Below, one piece after another: positions 54,101 to 62,470 of a DNA stretch of 64,000 bases. This DNA comes from Sphingobacteriaceae bacterium UBA6709 (GTDB taxonomy: Bacteria; Bacteroidota; Bacteroidia; Sphingobacteriales; Sphingobacteriaceae). The stretch is from the NCBI GenBank assembly GCA_002454425.1, contig DKIV01000015.1:128836-192835 (forward strand), in the 5' to 3' direction. The position numbers were made by a program, and so were the translations under genes. A model generated the notes under the pieces. That model worked only from the letters and a program-made list of their open reading frames with translations, was not told the origin of the DNA and ran no database searches. How positions within the stretch are numbered: the first letter of the stretch is position 1; every line of letters begins with the position of its first letter.

Positions 54101-54681
54101 TGCTGTTATCCAGTTCGTCAGATCAGGAGGATGTCATGCGTCGCTGCGAAGACCTTCAAATAAACGGACGCCTGCTTAAACCTGTAAAAATGCAGGAACT
54201 GTTCTCTGCCTTATCCCGCATATCTAAAGCGGAACAACACGTTGCGCCATTGACCATTACCGAGTCTCCGGTGGTTCAACAGAACAATGAGGCGAAGATA
54301 TTAATAGCGGAAGATAACCCGGTTAACATGTTACTATCGGTAACCATTGTTCGAAATGTACTGCCCCTGGCTATTATTATACAGGCAAAGAATGGGATGG
54401 AAGCTTTTGAGTACTGTAAGCAAGAACTCCCCAATCTCATACTCATGGATGTGCAGATGCCGGAAATGAATGGCTATGAAGCGACAAAAAATATTCGCAC
54501 ACTCAAGGGTGCTGCTGATATTCCGATCATTGCTTTGACCGCCAGCAACACTCAGGAGGATCGCCAACAGTGCTTTATCGCAGGCATGAACGACTTTCTG
54601 GTAAAACCGGTAAGAGAAGCAACGGTTGCTGAGAGCATCGCGCAATGGTTGCCGGATAGTGACACGAAAAAAAAACTATAG
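51106..54681 (+). CDS. Hybrid sensor histidine kinase, GAF-PAS-HisKA-HATPase-REC-REC
   Basis: The 1191-residue cytoplasmic protein starts at a GTG (51106); a stop at 51088-51090 bounds the frame, and YPVPENEQKRLLALKSYEIM is the usual start of this GAF type. GAF (about 20-160) is followed by about four PAS domains (165-655), HisKA (about 675-740, NMSHEIRTPLNGVIG), HATPase (about 785-905, LLSNAAKFTKQGE, RDTGIGIHPD and GGTGLGLTISNK) and two receiver domains (about 920-1040, LILIDYHMPYMDG; about 1065-1185, LILMDVQMPEMNG). No Hpt domain or DNA-binding output is present. Its GAF domain is of the same type as those of the two divergent sensors. Confidence 0.93.
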   Translation: MSKHIYPVPENEQKRLLALKSYEIMNSLTEAEYDRITELAAIICDTPISLVSLLDEDRQWFKSRHGLDVSETRRELAFCQYTIMNNTLFEVQDATKDDRFVDNELVTGAPDIRFYAGFPLTDPQGFNLGTLCVIDRKPRHLSAQQRRALELLAAEVMTLITERREKEEIQAFRQLFEFSDDLMCLAATQGFFQKVNPSLIKFLGMPEHQIYQTSFYEMTHPDDRASVAEAVERLKKGKTVNDITIRIKAANGSYRFVQWVASPEPQTANFFAVGRDLTLATLKDKKLEESEAKFRAVFNNSQSLISTHDLQGTFLSINPSGAAMLGFSVEELIGKTLFDTQSKENWPGIQAYLDSISYTKTFRQQNTFIHKNGNSRTILFNNILQQSSDGTDYIISNGTDITERYQLEKELEQTTKMLEETNRVACIGGWQFDLESQQLYWTSITKEIHQVPPDYQPDKDSALLFFKDDDRETVKTAMQQAATHGSAWSLELQIITATGEERWIRTMGDAEFSNGQCIRLYGTFQDIDEKKRVQMEINNSRALLSTFVEHAPVAVAMLDKNMNYLAASARWLEDYNLKETFAVGKSYYELFPFVGAEGKARHQRVLAGATEYSKEDPISLPGKDGVIYLAWEMRPWLKIDGSVGGMMIYTQNVSSLIAQREELKEAKKQAEHANSAKSEFLANMSHEIRTPLNGVIGFTDLTLKTELSAIQQQYLSIVNQSANALLSIINDILDFSKIEAGKLEINVEECDLFELTAQATDIISFQIENKGLEMLLQLGADLPNFVWTDGVRLKQVLVNLLSNAAKFTKQGEIELKIEMISRDEDQARLRFSVRDTGIGIHPDRQQQIFEAFSQEDSSTTKRYGGTGLGLTISNKLLAMMGSGLSLESAPGSGSLFHFDILFKARWGQDIGLEHDNSIKNVLIVDDNANNREILRQMLFLKNIQSATSANGYGALQRLANGEHFDLILIDYHMPYMDGLETAAMIRKRFDNSHHRIKILLLSSSSDQEDVMRRCEDLQINGRLLKPVKMQELFSALSRISKAEQHVAPLTITESPVVQQNNEAKILIAEDNPVNMLLSVTIVRNVLPLAIIIQAKNGMEAFEYCKQELPNLILMDVQMPEMNGYEATKNIRTLKGAADIPIIALTASNTQEDRQQCFIAGMNDFLVKPVREATVAESIAQWLPDSDTKKKL

Positions 54682-54867
54682 CTTAAAAATTATTATTGTT
54701 GTATTCGCAAAGGGTTGAACAACCTGATAAACAACTGATAGTCAATAAAAAGACACCACAAACGCTCGATAGCAAGTTCTATTCAAAATAAAAATGTCTT
54801 TTGCTTAAAATCCTACGCCTCTTCAATCGTCTGATATAAACATATAAGAGCATATAGCGATTAAAAA

Positions 54868-56088
54868 ATGGCAAAAAGACTTCTTCTCCTATTCGCGGTG
54901 CTCCTTGGCGCCGACTTTTATTTCTATCAGGCGGTAAAAACGGTAAGTCCGGAAGGTCCCTATCTCTGGACATATTGGCTGATCGACTTTTTGCTCCTTA
55001 GTGGCATTATAACTATTGCGCTGCAACGTCGCGGCGCGGAGTTACAGCAGAAATTAATAGCTACACTCATGTCGTTTATGCTGTTAGTGTTTGTACCGCG
55101 CCTGTTTGCAATGCCTCTCCTCTTAGCCGAGGACTTATGGCGACTTTTCCACGGGTTTCCCGCGCGGGTCCTCTGGCTGAGTGAAAGTGCCATGGGCATG
55201 GCTGCTCTTCTATTTCTTCTGGTGCTTTTTGGCCTTACTCGCGGACGCCATTATTACCAAATAAAACAAAAGACGCTATATTTCAACGATTTGCCAGAAA
55301 CCTTCGACGGTTTAACCATCTCCCAGATCAGCGATGTACACGCGGGTAGCTTTACAGATGCGGCAGGGGTACAGAAAGGACTTGACATGATCAACAAGGC
55401 AGGAAGCGACCTGATTCTATTTACGGGAGACATGGTAAATAACAGAGCATCGGAAATGGATCCCTGGATCCCGGCCTTTGCAGCTCTGAAAGCTCCGATG
55501 GGCAAATTTTCAATACTTGGCAACCACGACTATGGAGATTATGTATCCTGGAATAGTGCTCGCGAGAAGCAGGAAAATCTTAACAGACTTAAACAGATAC
55601 ATGCCGAAACAGGATTTCAGCTGTTACTCAACGAATCGCAGGTCCTTTCACGTGAAGGTCAGTCGATCACACTCATGGGTGTAGAAAATTGGGGCAAAGG
55701 CGGCTTTCATAAATATGGCGACCTCGAAAAAACACTGGCGCCAGTGCATGAACCTTCATTTAAGATACTCATGTCACACGACCCCTCACATTGGGACGCT
55801 GTTGTCCTTACGCAAAAGCGGACGATACGTCTTACGCTTTCAGGTCACACACATGGCATGCAGTTTGGTATAGATTTTCTTGGAATAAAATGGAGCCCCA
55901 TACAATATGTTTACAAACAATGGTCAGGCTTATACGAGAAAAGCGAACGCTTTTTATATGTAAATCGGGGGTTCGGCTTTTTGGGACTTAAGGGCAGAGT
56001 CGGCATGTGGCCGGAAATCACTGTGCTAACCCTTAAACGTAGGCTATCAGAGACACAAACTGGCAATACCAATAGGCACACAAGGTGA
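54868..56088 (+). CDS. Membrane-anchored metallophosphoesterase (YkuE/YaeI-like)
   Basis: The 406-residue protein has four membrane segments in the first 130 residues, then a calcineurin-like phosphoesterase domain (about 145-390). Metal-binding motifs are complete: ISDVHAGSF, LFTGDMVNN, ILGNHDYGD, MSHDPSHW and LSGHTHGMQFG. It probably cleaves a phosphoester at the membrane; relatives act on lipid or nucleotide substrates. It has 186 bases upstream without a clear promoter match and is followed by a small gene. Confidence 0.9.
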   Translation: MAKRLLLLFAVLLGADFYFYQAVKTVSPEGPYLWTYWLIDFLLLSGIITIALQRRGAELQQKLIATLMSFMLLVFVPRLFAMPLLLAEDLWRLFHGFPARVLWLSESAMGMAALLFLLVLFGLTRGRHYYQIKQKTLYFNDLPETFDGLTISQISDVHAGSFTDAAGVQKGLDMINKAGSDLILFTGDMVNNRASEMDPWIPAFAALKAPMGKFSILGNHDYGDYVSWNSAREKQENLNRLKQIHAETGFQLLLNESQVLSREGQSITLMGVENWGKGGFHKYGDLEKTLAPVHEPSFKILMSHDPSHWDAVVLTQKRTIRLTLSGHTHGMQFGIDFLGIKWSPIQYVYKQWSGLYEKSERFLYVNRGFGFLGLKGRVGMWPEITVLTLKRRLSETQTGNTNRHTR

Positions 56089-56191
56089 GCATGACAAAAT
56101 AGATTGAGGAGCGATACAATGCTTAAGAATATCCGCAAAAAACCTACCTTAGCAAGGCTGACGACATTGTCATTAATATAAAAGCCTTTAC

Positions 56192-56437
56192 ATGAACTTA
56201 GACGATATAGAAAAAGGCCAGGCTGCCATCCCGTTCGATATGGGAAAAGCCATTGCGGAAATCCTGCGCCTCAGCGCTGCCAACAACGCGATGCTTAATA
56301 CTTTAATGAATGTTATGCTCGAGGAATCTGATATCTTTAAAGATAAAGAAGAAGCAATAAAACTCATTGAAGAAGAAAATGCCAAACGCTTCAACAGCCT
56401 TTGGGCTGATGTGCTGCATCAGATCTATAGGAAATAA
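56192..56437 (+). CDS. Small conserved-looking hypothetical protein
   Basis: The 81-residue protein is predicted to be all-helical and acidic (LEESDIFKDKEEAIKLIEEE), with no signal peptide or membrane segment. The gene stands 103 bases after the metallophosphoesterase gene and is directly followed by a strong terminator, which supports it being real. Family and function were not recognised. Confidence 0.6.
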   Translation: MNLDDIEKGQAAIPFDMGKAIAEILRLSAANNAMLNTLMNVMLEESDIFKDKEEAIKLIEEENAKRFNSLWADVLHQIYRK

Positions 56438-56466
56438 AAGAGCGCTAAACGAAGTTCGATAAATAA

Positions 56467-56502
56467 AATCAGCCAGATCCCTTTTGATGAGACTGGCTGA
56501 TT
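56467..56502. terminator. Bidirectional terminator
   Basis: AATCAGCCAG (56467-56476) pairs perfectly with CTGGCTGATT (56493-56502) around a 16-base loop. CTTTTAT follows on the plus strand, and an A-rich stretch precedes the stem so that T follows it on the minus strand. It lies between the small plus-strand gene and the end of Sus locus 3. Confidence 0.8.
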
Positions 56503-56586
56503 CTTTTATAATGATGGAATAGACTAGAGGAGCAAGCTTTTTTTTGTATATAACGCTACCTCACATATTTCCGATGCAAAAAGTCA

Positions 56587-57738
56587 TTACTCCGAAGCGC
56601 CCAGAAACTTCTTCAATGTTAAACTGAGATCCTCACCACGAATATTTGTGGCTATGATTTTACCATTTGGATCCAGTAAGAAGTTCTGAGGGATCGCCCG
56701 TACAGAATATAATGCAGCAGCCTCATTTTTCCATCCTTTCAGATCTGAAACCTGAGTCCAGAACAAACCATCATCGTGAATGGCTTTCATCCAACGATCT
56801 TTTGCGTTGGGCTGATCCAGGGATACCCCTAATACTGTGAATCCTTTGGATTTATACGCATTATAGGCCTTAACCACATTTGGATTCTCAGCGCGACAAG
56901 GGCCACACCAGCTTGCCCAGAAATCAATCAGCACGTACTTACCTCTGAATGACGACAGCGCAACTTGTTTGCCGGTGGTGTCAGCCATACTGAATTCAGG
57001 TGCCATAGCCCCCACGGCAGTATGCCTGAGTTTCTCAATTTCCTGTGCATACTTTCGGCCGGCGGCACTCGCCTTTATCGCAGATGCCAAACCATTATAC
57101 AAAGGCTCTACCTCCTCAAGGGAAGGAACGGCGCCGCCTACATCCTCTAACACCATCACGCTGAAAGGGGACGCGGGATTAGCCTTGATAAACGCTATCT
57201 GCATCTTTTTCTGCTCATCACTTAATGAGGAATATCGATCCTCGAGGGACTTTTGAAATTCCGCAGACTCTTTCTTTGCCGCCGGAGCTTCTTGATATTC
57301 TTTGCTTATCGCTGCCATTTTTTGCTTCACGGGAGCCAACTGCGCATTCAATCGTTCATTATCAGCATTTATAGGGCCTCCTGATACCTTTCTTGTTTCG
57401 AGCGATCCTGTAGTAGCATTAAGATTTATGGTGCCCGGCTCCAGATATAAGGAAGTCATCGCTACACCCGGCTGACGGAAGCCATTTCCTTTGGGGTTAA
57501 TAAGCAGATAGCAACTCGTAGGCTGAGCTACGGTTCCTGAGAATGTAAACGTTCCGCTTTTTATTAGCACGGAGTCTGTATGCTGTCCGGCATCATTCTG
57601 GTAGTATAAATAAGCCTTTGCGGTGACTGGCTGCGGCGTTATTTTGCCATTAAGTTTGTAAGCTCCATTCTGCGAAAATGCCACTCCTGTAAGAGAGCAT
57701 AAAGCCGCTGTAAAGAACACGTTAGAGATACTTTTCAT
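56587..57738 (-). CDS. TlpA-like thiol-disulfide oxidoreductase with DUF4369 domain
   Basis: The 383-residue protein has a signal peptide ending near VAFSQN. A DUF4369-like beta domain (about 25-120, YKLNGKITPQPVTAKAYLYY) and a helical linker precede a thioredoxin-fold domain (about 245-380) with active site FWASWCGPCRAENP and the cis-proline segment RAIPQNFLLD. It works in the periplasm or at the membrane, most likely as a disulfide reductase. It is the last gene of Sus locus 3, 7 bases after the DsbD-alpha-like gene, and ends before a terminator. Confidence 0.9.
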   Translation of the reverse strand: MKSISNVFFTAALCSLTGVAFSQNGAYKLNGKITPQPVTAKAYLYYQNDAGQHTDSVLIKSGTFTFSGTVAQPTSCYLLINPKGNGFRQPGVAMTSLYLEPGTINLNATTGSLETRKVSGGPINADNERLNAQLAPVKQKMAAISKEYQEAPAAKKESAEFQKSLEDRYSSLSDEQKKMQIAFIKANPASPFSVMVLEDVGGAVPSLEEVEPLYNGLASAIKASAAGRKYAQEIEKLRHTAVGAMAPEFSMADTTGKQVALSSFRGKYVLIDFWASWCGPCRAENPNVVKAYNAYKSKGFTVLGVSLDQPNAKDRWMKAIHDDGLFWTQVSDLKGWKNEAAALYSVRAIPQNFLLDPNGKIIATNIRGEDLSLTLKKFLGASE

Positions 57739-57745
57739 AAGATAA

Positions 57746-58252
57746 TTATAGTTTTAATTTTTCCGTTTTTTCAACAGGCTGCAGACACTGACGAGCGTTA
57801 CAGATTTGATAATAGAGCCCGGTTTCAAGAGTTACATCTTTCAGCGAGGCTCCCTTTAAAGATAACTTATTAACAAACCAAGCCTCGTTTTCATAGATCA
57901 TCACCCCGGGATCGTCACGTGACATTACAGCATCAGGCATTTGCCAATTCTTTGACGCTTCCATACCGTCCGATAACTTCAAAATAGGCTCAAATTGGAG
58001 GTAAGGCATTGTTGGAGGTACGTACTGATAAATATGCCATCCGGGAGCCAGCTGTACCTTGACCATCACGGCCAAGCTGTCCTGAAAAACGAGTGTACCT
58101 GCTTTCATAGTAAGCGGCTGCTCCTCCGTTGGGGCATCACAATGTAAGAGCTTGATCGCCTCGGAAACTTTTTTATCCATGGGCGACTGTGCTATCGCAT
58201 TACTTGCTATAGCAATCAGTACCAGCACTGTCAGACACAAGTTCCGCATCAT
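57746..58252 (-). CDS. Secreted DsbD-alpha-like domain protein
   Basis: The 168-residue protein is essentially one domain after a signal peptide (NAIAQS). LAPGWHIYQYVPP, and YYQICNARQCLQPVEKT with C151 and C156, match the N-terminal (alpha) domain of DsbD, which passes electrons to periplasmic thiol proteins. The membrane and thioredoxin domains of DsbD are missing, so it must receive electrons from another protein; the two flanking TlpA-like proteins are candidates. The ATG overlaps the preceding stop by 4 bases (ATGA). Confidence 0.8.
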   Translation of the reverse strand: MMRNLCLTVLVLIAIASNAIAQSPMDKKVSEAIKLLHCDAPTEEQPLTMKAGTLVFQDSLAVMVKVQLAPGWHIYQYVPPTMPYLQFEPILKLSDGMEASKNWQMPDAVMSRDDPGVMIYENEAWFVNKLSLKGASLKDVTLETGLYYQICNARQCLQPVEKTEKLKL

Positions 58253-59745
58253 GATTTATAGGTATTTATCATAAACCGATAGCCGTCAGTTTCTGTAAAA
58301 AACAAATTTTTATGGTTTGCGTCGTACCACTTGCTCCAGTCCGCGACAGTTTCAAAATTCTGAGCGGTATAACGCTTTAAAACCCTTAAGGCCAATTCGG
58401 GTTGATTCCCACTTTTGAGCATTTCCACGCATTTCTTCAGTAATTTAGGGTCATGATTTGATATACCTATTTTCTGAACATCTTCATCTACTGAATAGTT
58501 AAAGAACTTCGTAGGATCGCAGTACATGTAGGCAAAATTGTCGCTCATAAATTTTTGAAAAGCAGCTAAATCCGTTCCGAAGCGATCAGCATACTGTCCC
58601 ATTGTTTGTTTAATAAAGGCTGCTTCAGACATCACAGCCTGGGGTCTGCCAATATAATTCATTGATTCCTCTTCTTCTTTAGTAAGGGTCTTTCCTGCCG
58701 CCTTCTTTTCTGTTAATAGTTTAAACTGCCGGGCATTTGCCTCATTAAATTCTTCGATACTCTTGACATATTTCGGATATCTGTCTGGTTTGGCCGAGGC
58801 GATAATCTCGCGGATATCATCCGTTGTCGCCATACGATCATTATACTTTCTTGCCATCGGCATCTTGCCGTCAAATTTACTCATGTACGCTACAGCATTT
58901 ACAAAGACCTTCTTGCCTTCCTCCGTCATCCCTGCGGGCGAAGCACTGAACCCCCACAAGAAGAAATTACCATGACGACCAAGAGCAACGGCGCCAACAT
59001 CTTTAGCGCACACACCACTAGATATTGTTTCCGTATCCGGCGACTCGGAAAACCTGCCGCCGCGAGATACAAGCCCGATTCTGCCACCTTTGCCTTCTAA
59101 ATAACCTGTTTTTTGCACACGCCACATAGGAAGCTCTTTAGGAACATAAGCACCTGTGCTGTAATGATAAATACCCTCCGGTGTCTTCTTGCTAACCATG
59201 GTCGGCACCACCTTTTCCAAGGGCCCCTTAAATATAGCATGGTCTTTATTCAAGTGATGTGCATCCGCATCGAGACATAAACATAGCCAATCAAGTTTGA
59301 GCCCGATCCGGCGCCCCATTTCATCAGCCGTACTGGCAATAAAGATTACAGGCTTCGAAAAATTATCCGGCAAATAGCGGGCAGCCGTATAGTTGTTACC
59401 AGCCTCCATTTTTTCGGGTTCCAGCTTTCGCGTGGCGAAATCAAAAATTGTTACATCATAGGGTTCAGAATCTTCGGGCTTCCAATCGCGACAATCAATA
59501 GTAGCGACCTCTTTAAAATAGGTCGACAATAAGGCTTTAAACGATGGCATACGTACCGGGTATTCTTCTTTAAAGTCCTTCTCGGTCATCATTGCGGGAG
59601 CCATACGCTTTATTTCAGGCATCGGCTTCGCTGGATCGTAGCCTACGAATAATACCTTTACAGGACTTAAAGGATGTTTTTGCGCCCACAATGTATTGAA
59701 GCTCAAAACCAGCAACAAAAGAATAATACAATAGTTATTTTTCAT
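58249..59745 (-). CDS. Secreted protein of unknown family in Sus locus 3
   Basis: From the ATG at 59743-59745 the protein has 498 residues with a signal peptide (MKNNYCIILLLLVLSFNTLWAQ); an in-frame ATG at 59767-59769 would overlap the upstream gene and precede the signal. The mature N-terminal half begins VKVLFVGYDPAKPMPEIKR and has flavodoxin- or ThuA-like alternating alpha/beta character (VTIFDF, VIFIAS, GRIGLVSRGG). The C-terminal half is helical. Several cysteines (LCLCLDADAH, SGVCAKD, YMYCDPT) are notable beside thiol-redox genes. No catalytic motif was recognised. It lies between a TlpA-like and a DsbD-alpha-like gene. Confidence 0.7.
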   Translation of the reverse strand: MKNNYCIILLLLVLSFNTLWAQKHPLSPVKVLFVGYDPAKPMPEIKRMAPAMMTEKDFKEEYPVRMPSFKALLSTYFKEVATIDCRDWKPEDSEPYDVTIFDFATRKLEPEKMEAGNNYTAARYLPDNFSKPVIFIASTADEMGRRIGLKLDWLCLCLDADAHHLNKDHAIFKGPLEKVVPTMVSKKTPEGIYHYSTGAYVPKELPMWRVQKTGYLEGKGGRIGLVSRGGRFSESPDTETISSGVCAKDVGAVALGRHGNFFLWGFSASPAGMTEEGKKVFVNAVAYMSKFDGKMPMARKYNDRMATTDDIREIIASAKPDRYPKYVKSIEEFNEANARQFKLLTEKKAAGKTLTKEEEESMNYIGRPQAVMSEAAFIKQTMGQYADRFGTDLAAFQKFMSDNFAYMYCDPTKFFNYSVDEDVQKIGISNHDPKLLKKCVEMLKSGNQPELALRVLKRYTAQNFETVADWSKWYDANHKNLFFTETDGYRFMINTYKS

Positions 59746-59758
59746 GGCTTTACATATT

Positions 59759-60961
59759 TTATTTCTCAAACAATTCGGCTAATTTCTTATCCATAGCGGC
59801 ATCATCTTCGCCCCCACCACCATAACGGCCGATGATAATTCCATTTTTATCTATTAATATTTTGGTGGGCAATGAATGGATGGCGTAAAAGTCACTCAAG
59901 TCATTGCTGCGATCAAAATCATTCCCCTTACGCTTTAAGCCACGCAAGACATGCTTCCAAACACCTATGCCATCTTTTTCCACAGCAGCTTTCCAGGCCT
60001 TTTCATTACTATCATCGTCAGATACCCCCACGATCTCCAGGCCTTTATCCTTGTATTTTGAGTAGAGCGACAGCAGATGAGGGTTTCCCTTCCGACATGG
60101 CACGCACCAGCTAGCCCAGAAATCAAGCAAAAGGTATTTCTTTCCGCTGTAATCTTTCAGATTTAAGGTATTCCCATTAATATCCGTGGCTGTAAAGAGA
60201 TTCGCTTGCGCGCCGGGAGAACCTCCTTCCATTGCTCTGATCTCTTTGGCCACACGCTTTCCAGTTTCACTTTGCTTAATGCGGGCCGAAAGTTTCTCAT
60301 AAATGGCTTTTGATTCTTGGAGAGGTAAGGAAGACACCTGCCATTGCAGCATGCTTGCTGCGTAGTAAGAATCGGGATGGGTTCTGATAAACTCCATGTT
60401 GAGTTTGTTGATCTGCTCGGAATAGGGGTCCATCCTATCTTTTGCCTGGGTAGCTTCTTCTTTCAGCTTCTCTAACTCAGACTCAGGTTTACCGGCCTTT
60501 TTTGCTTCTATATAGCGCATATTTGCCTTGTCATATGCAGAAGACAGCACTCTGAGCTGACGCATCGCACCTTGCTTTTTAACATCCAAAGCCGCTAACT
60601 CGTCATGTGTCGCCGAACCAGTAAGTTTCAGGTCTTTGAAGTTACCGTACTCCAGCGTTAAAGTCATGGTGCCTGCTTGTATAAATAAAGAGCCGACATT
60701 GGGGTCTTCTATCCTCATACTGGCATTTTCGTCAGATATGTAAGCCATATTTGGCTCTTGCAGCATTCCCCGAAATTCAAAACGCCCTTGCTTCACCATC
60801 GCACTATCCTCCTTGAGCCCCGTCTCCATATCGCCGTACGAGAGCTTGAGCATCCCGGAACTTTTTCCTTTAATAGTTCCTTTCAATACAAAGGGTGCCG
60901 GCTGTGCGAAGGTTAGCAAATAGGCCAGAACCATAAAACATGTTAACACATACTTTTTCAT
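59759..60961 (-). CDS. TlpA-like thiol-disulfide oxidoreductase with DUF4369 domain
   Basis: The 400-residue protein has a signal peptide ending near LTFAQP. A DUF4369-like domain (about 22-125, FVLKGTIKGKSSGMLKLSYG), a charged helical linker and a thioredoxin-fold domain (about 255-400) follow, with active site FWASWCVPCRKGNP and cis-proline segment HSLPTKILID. The CVPC dipeptide differs from the CGPC of its paralogue in the same operon, which could tune redox potential. It starts 46 bases after SusD. Confidence 0.9.
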   Translation of the reverse strand: MKKYVLTCFMVLAYLLTFAQPAPFVLKGTIKGKSSGMLKLSYGDMETGLKEDSAMVKQGRFEFRGMLQEPNMAYISDENASMRIEDPNVGSLFIQAGTMTLTLEYGNFKDLKLTGSATHDELAALDVKKQGAMRQLRVLSSAYDKANMRYIEAKKAGKPESELEKLKEEATQAKDRMDPYSEQINKLNMEFIRTHPDSYYAASMLQWQVSSLPLQESKAIYEKLSARIKQSETGKRVAKEIRAMEGGSPGAQANLFTATDINGNTLNLKDYSGKKYLLLDFWASWCVPCRKGNPHLLSLYSKYKDKGLEIVGVSDDDSNEKAWKAAVEKDGIGVWKHVLRGLKRKGNDFDRSNDLSDFYAIHSLPTKILIDKNGIIIGRYGGGGEDDAAMDKKLAELFEK

Positions 60962-61007
60962 ACAATTCTCTTTTAAAATCCAGACAAGGATCTTCTTTTA
61001 ATTTTCT

Positions 61008-62444
61008 TTAATTAGCACTGTATCCTGTATTTTGCTCTCCAAACTGGGGATTGTACACAAACTCCGTTTGTGGTACAGGAATGATATATTGCGTTTGACT
61101 TGTAATTGTTGGCTTAATAAGCTTTACGGTCCCAAAAGGCAGACGTAGCAAAGCCAACCATTCACTGCCATCTTCGGCGACTAAACTTTTGGAGGTTTCG
61201 TAGTAGATTTCTTCTAATAAACGGTCGGCGTTATTAGCGGTGCTGACAGCTATGTAAGCAGCATTAGATGAAGTTAGCCCACCCTTCTCTTGTATGGTAT
61301 GCACCAATGCTTTGGCTACCGACAAATCTCCTCCTGAGCGGACTATCGCTTCCGCCTTCAGCAGGTACACCTCTGTAAGACGTAGCACATAATCTGTCTC
61401 TGACGCTACCGTTGCTGACGCACCCTGCTCCAGATACTTTGTAAAATAATATGTATCTGGCGAATATTCCACATAAGGGCTGATATCTCCAACCATCCAG
61501 CTTGCACGGGGATCGCCTTGAAAAAGACCTTTCAACTGGGCCGTGGCTACATAAAACGCTGATGCGCCGGTTGAATACTGAAGGCTTTTGTTATAAGGGT
61601 CGGTAGTTTGCAGCGCCTGCGGCTTCAATCCTAAGATTACTTCCTTACTTGACAATCCCGCTACTCTAAACAAGTTTTGCTGACTTGCCTCCAAAACATA
61701 GCCTCCTTCGTTTATTATTCTGTCGGCCAAAGCGATCACCTCATTGTAATCTCCCGATTGCGCACGATTTATCAACACACGCATCTTTAAAGCCATGGCA
61801 GCCCATTTGGTGGCATAATGATTAGGATTTGTAGCGGGACCATGCGCTATAGCCTCATTAAGATCCGCTAATATAAAATCATAACTTTCTTTCACGGTGC
61901 TTCTTTTCTTCAGGATGGTGGTAAGCGTGGAAAGCTCGTCCCGCAATAGCACCCCTTGCGTACTGTTGAGCTTATACCATTCCGCATAATAGCTAAGTAA
62001 CTTAAAATGCGAATAGGCTCTGATGAATTTTGCTTCAGCAAGGATCTCCTCTTTGCGTGTACCTGTAAAAGAAACGTCCGCTAACTTTTCAACCCCGGCA
62101 ATCACCCCGTTGGCGGAATTCAACGCTCGGTATGATTCCGCCCAAAAAGTTCCCGATACTCCCGTGGTGATATTAAACTCCTCAGGAAAATTTCCAAATC
62201 CATAGCCAATATATCCCGCAAACATTCCTGAAAGTATCTGATGTTGCTGCCAATCGGTCTTAATATTTGTGGCATTTGCAAAATTGTAATAAGCACCATT
62301 GAGTGCTATCTGCGAGGTTGCCTGATCGACAATAGTGTTTCCTTCAACCTTCGCATTTTTCGGCGGCGCACTCAATTCTTTTTCGCAGCCATAAAATAGC
62401 GGTAGCATGGCCATGCCTAATATGATCGTGTATATTTTTTTCAT
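61008..62444 (-). CDS. SusD/RagB substrate-binding lipoprotein
   Basis: The 478-residue lipoprotein has cysteine 20 (PLFYGCEKELS) with acidic and lysine residues after it. SusD features include AEAKFIRAYSHFKLLSYYAE, ATKWAAMALKMRVLINRA, VLRLTEVYLLKAEAIVRSGG and the terminal VPQTEFVYNPQFGEQN. It lies 26 bases after SusC and is followed by redox genes, so its ligand may not be a simple glycan. Confidence 0.94.
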   Translation of the reverse strand: MKKIYTIILGMAMLPLFYGCEKELSAPPKNAKVEGNTIVDQATSQIALNGAYYNFANATNIKTDWQQHQILSGMFAGYIGYGFGNFPEEFNITTGVSGTFWAESYRALNSANGVIAGVEKLADVSFTGTRKEEILAEAKFIRAYSHFKLLSYYAEWYKLNSTQGVLLRDELSTLTTILKKRSTVKESYDFILADLNEAIAHGPATNPNHYATKWAAMALKMRVLINRAQSGDYNEVIALADRIINEGGYVLEASQQNLFRVAGLSSKEVILGLKPQALQTTDPYNKSLQYSTGASAFYVATAQLKGLFQGDPRASWMVGDISPYVEYSPDTYYFTKYLEQGASATVASETDYVLRLTEVYLLKAEAIVRSGGDLSVAKALVHTIQEKGGLTSSNAAYIAVSTANNADRLLEEIYYETSKSLVAEDGSEWLALLRLPFGTVKLIKPTITSQTQYIIPVPQTEFVYNPQFGEQNTGYSAN

Positions 62445-62470
62445 TTTTTACTCCTTTAAATTTCCGGAAT

